The notes beneath the pieces were generated by a model that worked only from the letters and a program-made list of their open reading frames with translations, ran no database searches and was not told the origin of the DNA. From Synaphobranchus kaupii (Eukaryota; Chordata; Actinopteri; Anguilliformes; Synaphobranchidae), in contig CM056377.1 of assembly GCA_029718625.1 (NCBI GenBank), positions 38,998,699 to 39,062,698 of the forward strand: a stretch of DNA of 64,000 bases. Reading direction: 5' to 3'. Shown piece by piece: positions 12,903-26,971 of this stretch. The first letter of the stretch is position 1. Every line of letters begins with the position of its first letter. The position numbers and the translations under genes are program-made.

Positions 12903-15900
12903 GTAAGAAACATTCAGCCAGGACTGTCCTAGCACAGTGATTATATCCCAGAATGTACAGTTAGGTGATCATTACCTGGAAAGGTTTGTGTACATCCAGG
13001 TCAAGTCCAATTCAGTTGGATAAGGAAGTAATGTTACTGGATGATAAAATGACCTACAGTCAACTGTGCAGTAATGCTTTGTTGTCATGTGTCTGCATAG
13101 TCTAGTCTTTCTGCTGTCTTTATGGCTAAATGACAATATACTTCTTTGCTAACGGAACATAAATTAACAGAAGTGCTGAAATGATTTGGAATTGCCATTT
13201 GTTGTGTAAATGACCCATCACAAAACACATTTTCTGAGTTTGGGGACTGTGCATAATTATAGGAATGAGAGATCCGGTTAATCGACAATGATTTTCTTTT
13301 CACCTTGAAACTGGTGCTTTGCCAATTGAGCATTAAATGATTGATTTGATTACATTGATAAGCTCCATTAAACTGTTTATAGCATATATATACTGTACAG
13401 TGCGTGATTAAATATTAATTCCACCCTATGCCGGGCTCAAACAAACGCCACTGTTTTAATGACCTGCGAACGGGGATAGGAAAATATTTCTGAGGCTTAT
13501 CTTATGAAAAAAAACGGGTGAGATAAGAAGGAAAAATTGATGAAAGCGCATTTTATTTTATTTTTTTTCAAAGAGAGGCCTTGGGCGTGTAGCTGCAGGC
13601 AAGTTTACATTAGCTTTAGTCCCATGCCAGAGAAACAACCTCTGTATTCCAAACACCCGCCTCAGGAACCAACATTGTGCAAATATCAAACTTCTTTTGT
13701 ACACAGGGAGACCTGCAATAACACACAGTCTTCTCAAAGTTTGTTGTAGATGACTTTGATATACAATTTTATGTTATTTAAAACAAGGACAATGTGACGT
13801 GTAATAAGAGAATATTCAATATTCAAAGAGCCAAGACTGGTTTTAAACTAAACATTTTCTCTTTCTACTGAATTAATGTTCCGTAGAAGAAAATATTCCA
13901 TCAGGCAAATTCCAATGGGTGTATATTATTGGTGTTTTGATTTCCTAGTGCTAAACCCATTGTAATTACAGCTTGTGCACAAGATTAGTTCATTATGCAA
14001 AATGACTTTATCCACATCTTGGTCCAATGAAAAGATTAGAATGAGGTTGTTTTTTTATATTTGGTTTAATTTATACTGTATAAATTGATTTAGGAATGGA
14101 ACCGTGCTGAGGAATTAAAATGTCTGTGTTAAATTCTGCAAGGTATGAAATTGTCTTTTCTTTCTGTGGAATTTGTCAGACATCAGTTTGTCATGCCAGG
14201 ATTTTAGTAAGGCTTCTTTGTATGTGTCTTGAAATAATTTTAATAATAATTAAAAAGAAAATTTTTAATAAGTAAATGATGCTAATATGTTCACCAATGA
14301 ACATTCTCTCTGTTTCTCTCTAATGCTCAACGCTTTCTAACACTGCTGAATAGCCTTTCCCCTCCTGTTCTTTATATCGTGATATCCAATGTGACCCCCC
14401 CCGACCTTTGCCCGTGACACTTTACCCACAATTCTTTCTTGCAACACCAATCTAGCCTGCAGACCCGCATCGCAGCGTAACAACTCCCGATAGTGGGACG
14501 CGTAGATTCTGTGGCCCCCCACGCATGACATACTCCCAGCAATCACCTTGCCCTCACGATCACAAGTAACCTTCACTTATGCCACCATATCTGGTTTTTT
14601 GTTCATTTATATTTTCAAACATTAATATTTTACTTTTTCTTTCCTTTCATCCCATTTTCCCCCCTACCACTGCTTAAATCCTACCACCACCCCACTTGGC
14701 AGAAGAACCTATCACTCCTACACTTACTACCTGTAAGTAACCACTTTGTGAACGTTAGTGCCATGCTTTCTGCCACGCCTTTTCATGCATGAAACCGGTG
14801 ACTTCCTCCCCTTTTCAGACAGAGCAAGGAATTCTGTTTTAACAGCGCTAGTCGGAGACTAGGGCGGTACCTGCCAACACAGTTCCAATACAACAGGTTC
14901 CTTCGCATTTGACTTCTGCAAGTATCGGACAGGCATCTCGCTGTTTCTTTGTGTGACATCATGAAGAAACAATGTATTTGCATGCTTTAAAGAATACTCA
15001 GTTTAATTATTGAGTACTTTTGAATTGCATACCCATTTTGACTACTAAGTATCATATTGAACCTGGATTTAATGTAAAGAAAATCCACGTGCGATACCTT
15101 CTTTGAAAGTGGATTTTACCGGATTTAATGTATGTGTTGCATAAAATATTTTTAAAAACTTACTTTTTTAACAGATCTTGCTTTGGTTTGAAAGGGACCT
15201 TAATTGTGAACTAATATTGAGCAAAATAATAACCCTGCCCCCTTCTTTTTAAATATGTAGACGTTAGAAAAACAAGTGTCAACTTTTTCAATTTGCTTAA
15301 TTTTTAAGAGCAATAGAAAATCTGCACTTTTGTAACATCTTTGTTCCATGGGAATAATATAGTTAAGCCCTACCCAACCATTCTAGAGTATCAAACAATG
15401 TTGGCATGAGAGAGAGAGAGAATATATATAATTCCTTCTCCTTCGCTACCCCCTTAACTCCACCCGGCCACGCCCTCTCCCATTGCTTTGTCCTTGTTCT
15501 TGTGTAAAGCAGTAAGTGTTCATCTCTAAGCCCTCATATTTTTCCACTTTTCTTTCACTTTTTTGTGATCAATTCTTTTTGCATGGTCATGCCGACAGCA
15601 TGCGAATACCCATGTATATGCCATACAAGAGCGCTAAGAGAAGCCTGCTGTCAGATTCGCTCCAGCGGAGCAGACGGCTGTCTCAAAGCAGGATATGATC
15701 TTATATTTCTATGTATGTATTACGCTTGGAGGGAGAAGAGCTTTATCTTGTTAATATTGTTTATTTATCGCTGCCCCCGTTTGCCTGAGTGTTGCTGTAT
15801 ATTTTAGCCATTGAGTACAGCGGGAATCACTGCCATCAGTGAGGTCTTCTAATTTAAAGGATTTTTGATGGGGTAGAGAATAAGTGAACCTGTGCTGTGA

Positions 15901-16234
15901 CTTGACAAGATAGAAATGTGTAATCTACGTTATTCTGCTTTAGTGCGTGCTCAGTTGACACTTTGGTGAAATGCTAATACTGTATAGCCATGCTACTAGG
16001 CTTCAGTTTTTTGTAGCAAATAGGCCTATATGTGAATTTTCTATAGCAATATTTTTACTGGTTACATTATAGTTTTAATGGTTAACCCTACATAGTGAAT
16101 GTTCTTGCTAGCTGATAGTGCCTTCAGGTTTTCTGTAGGAAAGGGGAAACCGTGGTATATACAGTACAGAGGAATAGAAACTTGAGCCATTGCGAGATAT
16201 AAGTAGAATATATAACTATTGTCTCTGCATATGC

Positions 16235-16343
<109 letters not shown>

Positions 16344-18412
16344 GCGTGCGCGTGTGCATATATAATATATACAGTATATAGATAGACATTGCATGGTTAT
16401 TTAAATTCTGAACCCTCAATGGGTAATATGATAGTCTTTTTTGACATCACCATGATATTACATGTTCCAAATATTGGGGAAGGGGACATTTACAATGGTT
16501 TTTAAAAATAAATATTAACATTATAGTGTATATTAACATTTTTCCAAAAAAATCTTTCAACGCCTCTGTACACTTCTCCTCCTGTGGGATGTCCCCTAAA
16601 CTTTGTCAAGGACACCACTGCTGAGCGCTCAGACACACAGAGGATCATCATTTAAGAAGTAATGTGGTAAATTGCCCAAGATTACGCCGCTGGACTCTCA
16701 AAGGCCGTCACTCCACGAGTTCATGCTTAACTTCATTCGCGCTCCCCGCAAATTGAGCTGTTACTTGTGTGCCGAGTGGTTTAATGAAATATTGAATGTG
16801 CATCTTTGATCTAGCTGGAGACGGTGAAAGGAGAGGGCAGGTGTGGAGGGCGGGGGAAAGAGGGGAGCCTCCGTCTCACGCTAATTAAGCACAGAACGCT
16901 GAAGTCGCCAAGCGGTCCCTGACGAGACCGGGTCGGCGATTCTTGAGGACTGTTCAACGTGCTATCGAGACTCAGGACGTGCAAGGCCGATATGCTCTCT
17001 TATGATTCCCCTGTAAGCCTATAGGGGGGAAGACATAGTCAACATTTTGGAACTCAGACAATCAGTTTCTTTTTTTTTCCCCCTCTAACCTTCACATTGT
17101 GTGAAGAATTTTTCATACTTCATCCATTCATGTTACGCAAACACTAGAGCGCTTTGTGCTTTTAGCTTGAATAGAGATGATCTTAAATGTTACAGAATGG
17201 TCATGCATAGATTCATTAGATTCATTGAACCATATGTCTTAAATGGTGAACATAAGCATGCATCTGCTTGAATATTTGAACATACAGTATGTATATGTGA
17301 CCTGCGAATTTGCCATTGCTCTGAAGGACTTATTTATTTTATTAAGTTGGCTTGAAAAAGCCAGCTGACTGTTCTCCTTATTACTACTACTTATTCAATA
17401 TCAATTTTCTTTACGCTCCTCTTCCTACAGCTTTTTGGCCAGACCTACAAAATGTGGCCTGTAGTTTCACCTAGTTTTGGATTGCGTTGCTTGTGTTGCT
17501 TTTTGTGTCAATGTCTTGAATACTTTGAGATATTTTCATTTTTATTCCTGGTCCCTGGTCCTCTCTCTGATTGGTTCAACTGTTCAATTCTGTTTTCTGA
17601 TGGCTTACTGAGATTTTGTAAAATTTGTGGAAATGGATTCAGATGTGTCTGGGTCCAACTTGCACACCTAGATGGGTTTCTTAGCCGGTCATTAGATCTC
17701 CTGTAACCAGGCCTGTCCGTACTGGCCTGAAGACATACTCATTAACATGGCCACTAACCTACTGTAGTGGACCAATGTGTGAGAAAGGTGTGGCATTGTC
17801 TAGTGTCTGTGAAAAGTTTGTACGTTTCCTTAAATGTGTACCATCGCACCATAATCACCTGGTCTTCTTAGCCCAATGTACAAAATATACAGAGGCAATC
17901 GCATAGCGACATCCACAAATAGCGCTTCAATAAAAAAAACTCAGCTGATGAGCCAAAGTGTGCAGCTGAAAAATAAGGATTTTGGCAACTCTGTAGAGAA
18001 ACTGGCACACCACCCTTCCCTGCCAACTGGAACATGGTGACGCTGCCTGGGTTCCTCATCAATTTCACACACGACTTTAGGCGGACCTGTAAAAGGGAAC
18101 ATAAAACATCTCGATAAAACACGAGAGGAATAACTGCCTCGATGAGAGACGGGTGCGGACCGACGCCCTCGCTCCGTCTCCGAGCCTCTCCTCTCCAACA
18201 CAAGTCATAAACTTCATCATTTTCCAGCGCTTCCAGGGGGGGGAAGAAAGAAAAAAAAAAAGACAGGCCCATTTAACTCTGGGCTTTTTAACAGAGTGTG
18301 CCGAGTGCGTGAAAGCCTTAATTAAATCCTACAAGCAAGGCTCACGCAGAACAAGAATCAAATTAATTGCAACAAGGGACGTGCATTTGTCTCACTGACA
18401 GGCTGTGCATTT

Positions 18413-18460
18413 TGAAGAAGAAGAAGAAGAAGAAGAAGAGGAGGAGGAGGAGGAAGCAAG
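18413..18460. repeat. Purine tract (AAG)n/(AGG)n
   Basis: About 45 bases of pure purine on the + strand, with AAG trinucleotides changing to AGG trinucleotides. Such mirror-like purine tracts can form triplex DNA. The poly-Glu or poly-Ser frames it creates are artefacts. Confidence 0.9.
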
Positions 18461-20367
18461 AGGAAAAGGCAATTTTGCTAGTCTTAGTGGAGTGGAGGCG
18501 GAGGGGGGGGGGGCAAGCAGTTGCCTTTCATTGGCGTGGCAGGTCGTTGTCAGGGACTCTCTTCTCCATGGCATTGTTTACAGGATAATGACCTCTAGTG
18601 CGGGAGCAGACGGGGGGGCGGCTGAGCACAAGATTCCCAAGCAGCTGAGCGAAGCGTGACCATATTTTTCTACAATATTTCATTTTGCCCGCTTTACTAA
18701 GTATCACACTGTAATTAGGAGGCAGTCTAATTAAGGGTGGCTGAGGCAGCTGTGGAACGGAGATCAAGAGAATTTACTGCAGCTAACCGTGCGTGCAGCC
18801 TGCCAGAGGACATGGGATTCGCGAAATGTGGGGAAGCCATCTTAACAATTGATTACGAATCGAAGCTCGCAGAGCTCACAACAAAACGTGTGTAAAATGC
18901 ACAAGTCTCTTTATCATCTCTAAATAAACGATGTCCTCCTAGTAGGTAATATTATATATCAAAGAACTATCCATCTGTCTTACTCACGAAATGTAAGATT
19001 GGAAGCATTTAATTGATTGGTCCGACTCTCTCACCTGCGCTAATGTTAGAGAGAGTGATGCTATCTCTCCCTACTGAACAGTGGAGTGCAGGGGACAAGT
19101 GATGTACTGATTGGACAGAGTACAGCATTTAATTTAGGGACCGTTTTGACCTACAGGGCATCACCTTCTTCGGCCTCATCCGAATTTGAAGAGTCGGCTT
19201 ATTGTCAGTTTCATAAACACGAGCCGCATTGCACATGAAGGCTTTTTTATGGACGCGCATGATAAGCCTGCTTAATTTATTTCGAAATTATAATGCAGAA
19301 GTGTGGTGACTGTTGTGCTTTCGAGTTGCAGAACCTAAAGCAGGATTGGAAATGTCTTGGATGAGAGAGCCTCGGAGCATAAAATTACAGCATCGCGTGA
19401 ACTGCGGGCCCCGCTGCGCGGAAATCTCTCATAACGTTACTTCAATATGTTGCAATAACAGTTAACAACTCCGCAGATATCTTTTGCTAATGTTGTTTTA
19501 ATTGGGAATATCGTGTCGTTATTGTGGCAGAAGGGCCCTTTCACAGACATATGCGAATAAACAAAACGACAAAAATATGTCAGCCAGTGCATCACGGCCG
19601 TAGTTCCACCAGTGTACAACTGAGGCAGAAGACGTGACGTTACTAAATCAATGACTCTAAACGCGTAATTCCCCAGAGTAGCCACCCGGTTGTCCAGCTG
19701 CATAAAGGCACGCACTGGCGCGGCTAGTGTCCACTTGAGCAGCTGACGCGGAACATGGCTCTCTGCAGAGCAGGGGTCAGGGAGCGTTTGGCCAGTCCTC
19801 CTTCTGCATGGATCATCTCAAACTAATGGAAGCTGCGCACTGCAAGGCAGAGTCAGGGGGGCGGCTGGCTGTCGACAGCAAAGGGTCGCAGAGAGCTGCT
19901 GTTTACTCGGAATAAAGGATGTATCGCTCGCGCTAAATACCCTTCAGTTTAAATGTCATGTGTGTAATTAGCGCTTCTCTCTTCCCTGCTTTTACGTCTG
20001 CTGTTGGTTCATTCCGCGCCACTAAATTATGATAATGAAGGATTTAAATTGAAATCGGTCGACGGGGGCCTAAAATTCCAAAACGCCGTCAAGATGAAAT
20101 GGAACCGTTTGGGGACGCATCGATCACTTTCATACACTTGCATATCGATTTCAACCTGACCACTCTCTGCTGCTTTGTGCATTATGAGCACTTTCACAAT
20201 CAGCCACAGCGATCTATTTGCCTCTGCAGGATAGATTTCCATTTCCTCTTTTGCACTCAGCGTATGAACACTGTTTTTTAGTGTTAAACCTCGGCCCAAG
20301 CAATTATGAGTTATTCCCTTGCCCTTTCCTGAGGAATTGAATATGCACCCCATTTTGTAGTACACTA

Positions 20368-20540
20368 AGGACCTGATTTACTAAGACATTTAGCGGGTGC
20401 AAAAACTTTTGGCACATGCAAAACTAATAACACAACCAATGATTGGTGCAAAGCAAATACCATGACATTTGTCGTGTTATTGGTTTTACTTGTGCTAAAA
20501 GGTTTTGTACATGCTAAAGGTCTTAGTAACTCAGGCCCTA
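20368..20540. mobile_element. Palindromic MITE (about 170 bp)
   Basis: The first ~75 bases (AGGACCTGATTTACTAAGAC onward) are repeated in inverted orientation at the end (GTCTTAGTAACTCAGGCCCT, read as its reverse complement), roughly 75-80% identical by eye. There is no coding sequence. The fold-back shape marks a non-autonomous DNA transposon. The superfamily is not clear because I could not define a target-site duplication. Confidence 0.75.
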
Positions 20541-23037
20541 GGTATGTGCAGGAGATAATACCTCTTCCTTACTGTAATAGAGTATCAAAGAACACACAAA
20601 GATTTGCCCTGTCACTTTATTTACACATTAATTATTCTATACTCACTTCTTACTGTTATGGATAAAAGTTGTCTTCTGGGAAAAAATAGGTTTGAATTGA
20701 TTTTTGAGACTCTTCCAGTAATATAGATTTTTGAAGGTATTCAACAACTAATTAAACAACAATGTTCTGTCAGCACAGCAATATTTTTAATGATTAACTC
20801 AACATTGGCTGGGGGTTTGGGCTAGGTTACAGCCTATTGTAGTCGTATCGGAATTGCCCTCAGACGTGAAGCACAGCATGTACTTGCTCTATTAATTTTG
20901 GTTTTGGTGTTTCCATTTTTCCACAAAATAATCAATCTTCCTTCAGCGAGCTGATTGCTTCAATCAGAAAGGAGCGTTATATTTGACTGAACATCTGTCA
21001 TCTGTAAAGACGTCTTTATAACCAGAGAAAAGCTCTCTGTGAGTCTACCCTTTTCAGACTGAGAGGTAAACATCTCAGTGCTATTACAGTCAGGAAAGGA
21101 CTTGTCAGATTGAACCAAATTTTGTGATGTCAGGGCACTTCATTTCATACATGGGATTGCTTTAGACGCCAAACCAAGGACTGTGTGTTTTCACAGCTGA
21201 TCTGAGGAATAACACCAGTGTTTCTCAGGGATCTCTCCAGATAGTTTTTCGATACACATGGTTGTCTGAAATTTTCAGTGAAATGTTAGCTGTGCGTAAA
21301 CCCTCTGGCAGTTTGTTGCGATGCTTCCACATTCTTTGGTCTTCACAGTAAGAGTCAGTCACTTTTTTTAAAATAAATTTTTACCTTTGATTTCCCGCCT
21401 TATTTGATGTTTGTTCCGACTTACTTTTCAATTGTACTTTTTAGGAACGTTGTATGTGGGACCAAGCCGAAATTCATCAAATTTTGCTTTCGATTCTCTG
21501 TGTATATTGAAAACTTCTGTCTCTAGAAGGAGTGTTTGCCACTTTGCTCCCACTGGGCTTTATTTCTTTGTCGCTCAACCAAATGGAAGCCTTGGATGGT
21601 CCGTATGGCGGATTACAAAAAAGACAAGAAAACCTTACTGGCTCAGCAGTCGAGCACAAGGCTGTTTTCACAGCAGTCCCCCTCACTAAATGACGCAGAC
21701 CCATTTTCATGTATTTTCTTGTCAGCACATTCAAATTGAAATGAGCATCGTCTGTTTTTCCTTTCTCCTCCTCGCTTTGCGTTGCACTCAGAATCTTTGA
21801 GATTTCGCAGGCAACTCTTCATTTCACAGTCTACGACCTTCCACGAGCAAAATCGCAGCCTTAAGTAGAAGCAATGGTTTCTCCAGACTCTTAATTAGGC
21901 AAAGGTGCGGGATCACGCTGTACCGTATATAGACGAGATCATTTGATTTCCGCAGAGATTCGGCGAACCACAGGGAACTTTTTTTTTTTTTTTTTTTGCT
22001 CCTCCGGCAAAAAGGAGCCTTTGTCAATGTGAAGTGCTATGCTGAAAACCTTCCTAAAGCCTCAGTGATGATGGCTTTTCCTGACTGCCTCAGCAGGCCC
22101 TGATGAAAGTGTTTAGTTCACATTGTTAGCTGGAGAGAGATGGTGATGTGGACTCCGTTTGACACGGAGAAGCGAGGGTTATTTTTCCTTGGAGGACTAA
22201 CTTAAAGTCTAGACCCTGGAATCTCCCATCTGTATCAGTAGATGTTCCATATGCGATACCGTCTGCTGCTTGACTGACAGGGCACTGGTAGGGTTTTGAA
22301 AAAAATGGTAGGGAGTCCAGTAAACGTGCTTTATTGTCACTCATATCATTTGATATGCATGGTTCGGTGAGAGCATAAGTGCTTATAGGTGTTTTGTAAG
22401 CAAATTTAAATATTTATATGCGATATGTCGCATTCGCAGATAGAACAGTGCAGTGTACGTGGCCTGTTTTGAAGCTGTAGTTCAGAGGGATGGTTTTTGA
22501 TCTTCTCTACACTGCTGTTTTGATTTGCTAGCTGTAATTAGCATTCATGGATGAGGATAAAACTACTGGCTTTCTAGATTTGGGTTATAAAGAGCGTGTA
22601 CTGCATAATGCTGCCCTTGGGTGTAAACAGTCCATAACCAGCTCAGTTCAATTGAAACAGATCTGTTTACTTAATTATAAGCATTTATGAATGCATTGAA
22701 CAGACCCCTATATGGTGCATTTATATAATGGACTTAATCATTATGCCAGTGGCTGGATTGTTATTCATGCACAATTGTCTGCACAAGTTTCTTTGATTGC
22801 ATGCATTCTATTCAGACAGTTTGATAATGCACAATAAAGAACTATCCACTGCATATCATTATGCTGATTGTTTTCAACTTCGTAACTCAAGTTGGGGAAT
22901 GCATTGATAAATTTAGGCATAAAAACGTCTCTAGTGAGCTGGCAACACGTCCGGAAAAGGTTTTAGGTAGGATAAAGATGTGACAGTCAATTGGCCAATT
23001 AGAACACTTACTGTATCGCTTTTAAAAGGAGATGTGC

Positions 23038-23475
23038 TCAGCCGCTGCGGTGGTACAACGGTAAAGGCGCCGACTTTCAGTCGGTGCAGTTGTGCTCCGA
23101 GGATCGAGGTTCGCGCCCCGGTCCTGCCAGATCCGAGCATGGTCGGCGCCCTGTGGGAGCGGCAATTGCCAGCTGCTCCCGGGTGGGGGGAAGGGGCTCG
23201 GAGAGAATCGCTGCGCACAGAACGGCCCTGGGCAGGTTGGAATCACGCTCAGGAGCACGAGGAGTCGCGCCCTGAAGAGGATGTGGCGCCCTCCTTCCTA
23301 CCACCGGCTGACGGGGTTGTGTAGCGGCGATTCTCTAGCGGTTGCTACACGGGGGGAATTGAAATAGAATAGGGGTTCAATTGGCTACTAAATTGGGAGA
23401 AAAATGGGAAAAAATCTTAAACAAAAATAAAAAATAAATAAAATAAAAATATTTTAAAAAATAAATAAATAAAAA
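23038..23475 (+). mobile_element. tRNA-derived SINE
   Basis: The 5' head is tRNA-like, with an RNA polymerase III A box (TGGTACAACGG, 23051-23061) and B box (GGTTCGCGCCC, 23108-23118) at tRNA-like spacing. A GC-rich unrelated body of about 200 bases follows, then AATTGGCTACTAAATTGGGA-type sequence and an A/T-rich (AAAT)n tail. The copy looks fairly intact and sits in the sense orientation of the host gene. I do not assign a family name. Confidence 0.85.
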
Positions 23476-23574
23476 GATGTGCGCTCAATGCAGTGATTCA
23501 CTCCCTTTCCACGTGGAGTCCTCTTAAATAATAGCATCTGTATTCTGTAACGTATGAGTGTGTGAGTGAATGAT

Positions 23575-23720
23575 GTGTGTGCCCTGCGATGGATTGGCGA
23601 CCTGTCCAGTGTGTATTCCTGCCTCTCGCCCAATGCATGCTGGGATAGGCTCCAGCCCCCCCGCAACCCTGACCAGGAATAAGTGTGTTAGATAATGGAT
23701 AGATGAATGGATGGATGTAT
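23575..23720 (+). mobile_element. LINE 3' tail (L2/CR1-like fragment) with GGAT repeat
   Basis: The segment from GCCCTGCGATGGATTGGCGA through TGGGATAGGCTCCAGCCCCC to the terminal ATGGATGGATG is, from memory, a very common 3'-end fragment of L2-type non-LTR retrotransposons in fish. No reverse-transcriptase coding remains, as expected for a 5'-truncated copy. Confidence 0.7.
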
Positions 23721-25037
23721 TTTGTAAAGTCTAAATAATCATTATCCATTCAATACTTATTTTTTAGCAATTAGACAAAGGTTGACGCCAAAGTTCCATC
23801 GACTTGACAGGAAATGTAACTTGAAAAAGTCAAAATGCGGCCGCCCTCGTCCACCCAGTTCCACTCTCACAGGACATTTGTTACTCACTGTTAATAATAA
23901 TCGGGTCCGAGTGCAGACGTTGACCTCACCTGGCTGAGCGCTGTCGAGGGTTTTTAGTTTTTTAACACAATTTTTGACTCCCATTTTAATGAAATCCCAG
24001 GAGAACGTTGATGTAAATTGATTCATTCTTTCAGAATTGCATGCGTTTATAAAAGCTCTCGCATTCTTCATGCAGTCATTTGATTTTCGCTCGGTCGTTT
24101 TCCAAACCGATTTACAGCAGCCACATTAATGCTCTCGGTCGAATGCAAAATGCAATATTCAAAATTTATGCACACAGCAAAAGGTTATTTGGCTCTGTCA
24201 TCCATTACAATGCGCTTCCACTGAATTAATATTAGACAACCGTATTATATGATGCATTATTGTATACTGCACATATGACAGGACAATGGAATGTAATAAC
24301 TCAGTGGCGCTAAGCAAAGATGTATTTAAAACAATTATTAGATGCGTTTTTGGCACTGGAACAAGACTTCTTTCTTGGGGGAAACCTTAAAACACATGAA
24401 CTGTTATTTAACCAAAAATATTTGATTCACTTTTTTCATGACCCAGATTTCGTTTCTGAAACGGAAAAACTTGTGATGCATGGCAAGAAAAAAAAAAAAA
24501 AAAAAAGCTTTAGGGCTGAAAAATAAGCAAACTTGGCCTCTGTTTGCTTATTTGTCACAAAATGACAATTTCAATGCATTAAGTCTGAATAACTACCCCG
24601 AGTAGCCATTAGCCTCAAAGGTCAAACACTGTGTGCCTTTTTCCTCCCTTAAAAACGGAAATGCTTCCCTCTAATCTCAGGCTCGCAAAGTGTCCAGGCC
24701 AGCCCCAGCCTCAATTTTGTGTCAGAGCTCCTGCAAAACATCAAGATTTATATCTGTAAATGATAAATAAAACAGGTTTATGCGGTGGCAGTCTGGACAG
24801 AGTGCCTTGCTCAAGGGTACATAAGCCTGCGCCTCTCCGGAGGTTTGTACCATCATGGCTTCCAGCGGCATGGCGCCAGGCTCCAGCTTTTATTTATGTA
24901 CTTTAGCAGGAAGAGAGAACGTTCCTTTCGTGAAAGACTTTTCAAGCGGAGTTCACTCCGTCCACCTGGTTCAGGTTAAACTAACTTTCCAGTTGCACGT
25001 ACTGAAGACACAGGATAGGATCGAGCTCTTGTGTGGT

Positions 25038-25722
25038 TTAACCCATTTAGACCGGATGCAGCATTTTTGTGTATATACCTTTAAAACCGGGTGCGCAGTT
25101 TGCGTGTATATCCCTTTAAGACCGGATGGGATGTTGAGGTCGCTTTAGACGCTATCATCGTTTTCAAGACACATGACCAATTAAATGCATCGTGATTCAC
25201 TGAAATACACGTTGGGAAGGTGAAATGCATATTATGGGATTTTTTAATATATTTTTTTACCTTTTTAGGCAGATCAGTAGATCAGTCTGGAAAGGTAGAG
25301 ATCCATTTCTGCTGTTAGCCTCTTAGCCTAAAGTTGCGCTTCAGATAGTGACAATGATTGATGACTTAAGCGATGGGAGCGACATTGAAGATGTCGAGTA
25401 CAGTAGTTACGTTGATGAAAACAACAATGAATTAGAAGATTCAGACCCAGATGATCAATTTCAGTTTTTAAAAAGAAAAAATGTTAATTAACATTAGGGC
25501 AAAGGCAAGTAAGTCTGAATAAAGGCCAAAGGTGTAAGCTCTCAAATGGTTTTTAATTCATGTTTCTCTCTGCAACAGAGGCTGAGAAATAAAGGTTTTA
25601 GTGAACATTGACAATTCTGTCAAGTTTTTCAGAAAACCCTCAGGTTTTAGGAGGTTGTTTACAACAATGCCTTAGGTTTTAGAATGTGTTTTTAGGAGGC
25701 GTTTTAGGTCTAAATGGGTTAA
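25038..25722 (+). mobile_element. Internally deleted piggyBac-like element with TTAA target sites
   Basis: Perfect 12-bp terminal inverted repeats, CCCATTTAGACC at 25042-25053 and GGTCTAAATGGG at 25707-25718, are flanked on both sides by TTAA (25038-25041, 25719-25722). TTAA duplication is the signature of the piggyBac superfamily. Just inside the left end lie two imperfect ~35-bp subterminal repeats containing GACCGGATG and GTATATNCCTTTAA. The body is only 677 bp. It keeps a 44-codon reading frame from ATG 25354 (MIDDLSDGSDIEDVEYSSYV, then an Asp/Glu/Asn-rich run) that resembles the acidic N-terminus of piggyBac transposases. The catalytic region is absent. Confidence 0.88.
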
Positions 25723-26773
25723 GGTGGACCCAAACTGCTTTTGTTTGTGCAAGTAGGAGGACAGAAAACAACAACAACAAAAAACCAGCCACATTTCTGA
25801 ATTTAGGTCCTGCATCGAATATATTCTTTTAACTTCATTGTGAGTCTGAGACCAGAAGCCTATGAACTGGACATGTAAAACTACAAGGTTATTATTCTAA
25901 AATGCTGGCTCATTTAAGAACAGTCTAGCTATTGTGATGCCTCATTCAGATAAATCTCAAAAAAAGAAAACGCGCATGTCAATTGGGAAACGTGGACGAT
26001 TTGAGGCGGAAATAATATAATTGTGTGAGCAAGGACACGTGAGAGGCTGAACAAGAGGTTGACCGCGCCGACCCGGCCATTTGTGACCGCCCACAGCCGG
26101 ATGTCTCCAGAAAGGAGGAAACCCGCCCTCCCCAAAAAGTACACAGAGGCGTCTTAGCCGGTGTCAGTCATTTCACCTCCTTCAGATTCTCAGCGAGCCT
26201 GCTCCGCGCGCACGCGGTTTCAAGTATCGGGCCCTAATGAAGAAAGCTCTGTCACAAAGACACCCCAGCCTTGTCACTTGTCATTCTCATCCCCGGCATT
26301 AACTCATTCCGTCGCACTGAGCATCACGGTGCGCCGAGCGGCATTTCCACGGACAGCAAACCTACCGCTGTAAAAACACATAAACATGCTTGCTTTTTTA
26401 TGCTGTAGCTTGAATTTGTTTGACAGTCGACACCGATCTGATTAGTGTTGCCTTTAAGAAAAAGATGGGCGGGGACTACGATGTCACGAGTAAATGTCTA
26501 GTGGCTCTGTTTAACAGTAATTACGGCAAAAGTTTTAAAGCTCTCAGTGCGTGGAAAGGTTTCAAGCATTCATTTTAATATAAAACAAAAGCAATTTAGG
26601 AATAACAGATTGTTAACGCTTTTTCAACAAAAAAAAAATGTTTTTAATTTTAAAAAAACATTTTTTTACAGTAAATGAAGGGGGAAGGCTGCTCAATGCT
26701 ATTCTGTGGGTGGCTGTTATGTGTATGGCCCTCTTTGTTTATTTTCACTCATTGTGATTTTATTCCTGTATAT

Positions 26774-26971
26774 GGGGAACCTCATCCGAAAAGGGCCGTT
26801 GCGGGTGCAGGTTTTTGATTTAGCCCAGCACTAAGACACCTGATTCAACTAATTAACTAATCATGGTCTTCAATCAAGACCTTGATAAGTAGAATCAGGT
26901 GTTTTAGTGCCAGGCTAAAACAAAAACCCACACCCGCACCGGCCCTTTTTGGATGAGGTTCCCCACCCCTG
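26774..26971. mobile_element. hAT-type MITE with 8-bp target-site duplication
   Basis: The arms GGGGAACCTCATCCGAAAAG and, inverted, CTTTTTGGATGAGGTTCCCC bound a ~200-bp palindromic element. CTGTATAT lies immediately outside both ends (26766-26773 and 26972-26979), an 8-bp duplication typical of hAT transposons. The right end carries the extra terminal ACCCCTG expected of CAGGGGT-type hAT ends, while the left end lacks these 7 bases. The inner arms share GGTGTTTTAGTGC/GCACTAAGACACC-type complementarity. Confidence 0.85.

Noticed and set aside
23041..23118. tRNA gene
   Set aside because: A and B boxes are present, but the sequence continues into a SINE body and AAAT tail and does not form a full cloverleaf with a 3' acceptor stem.
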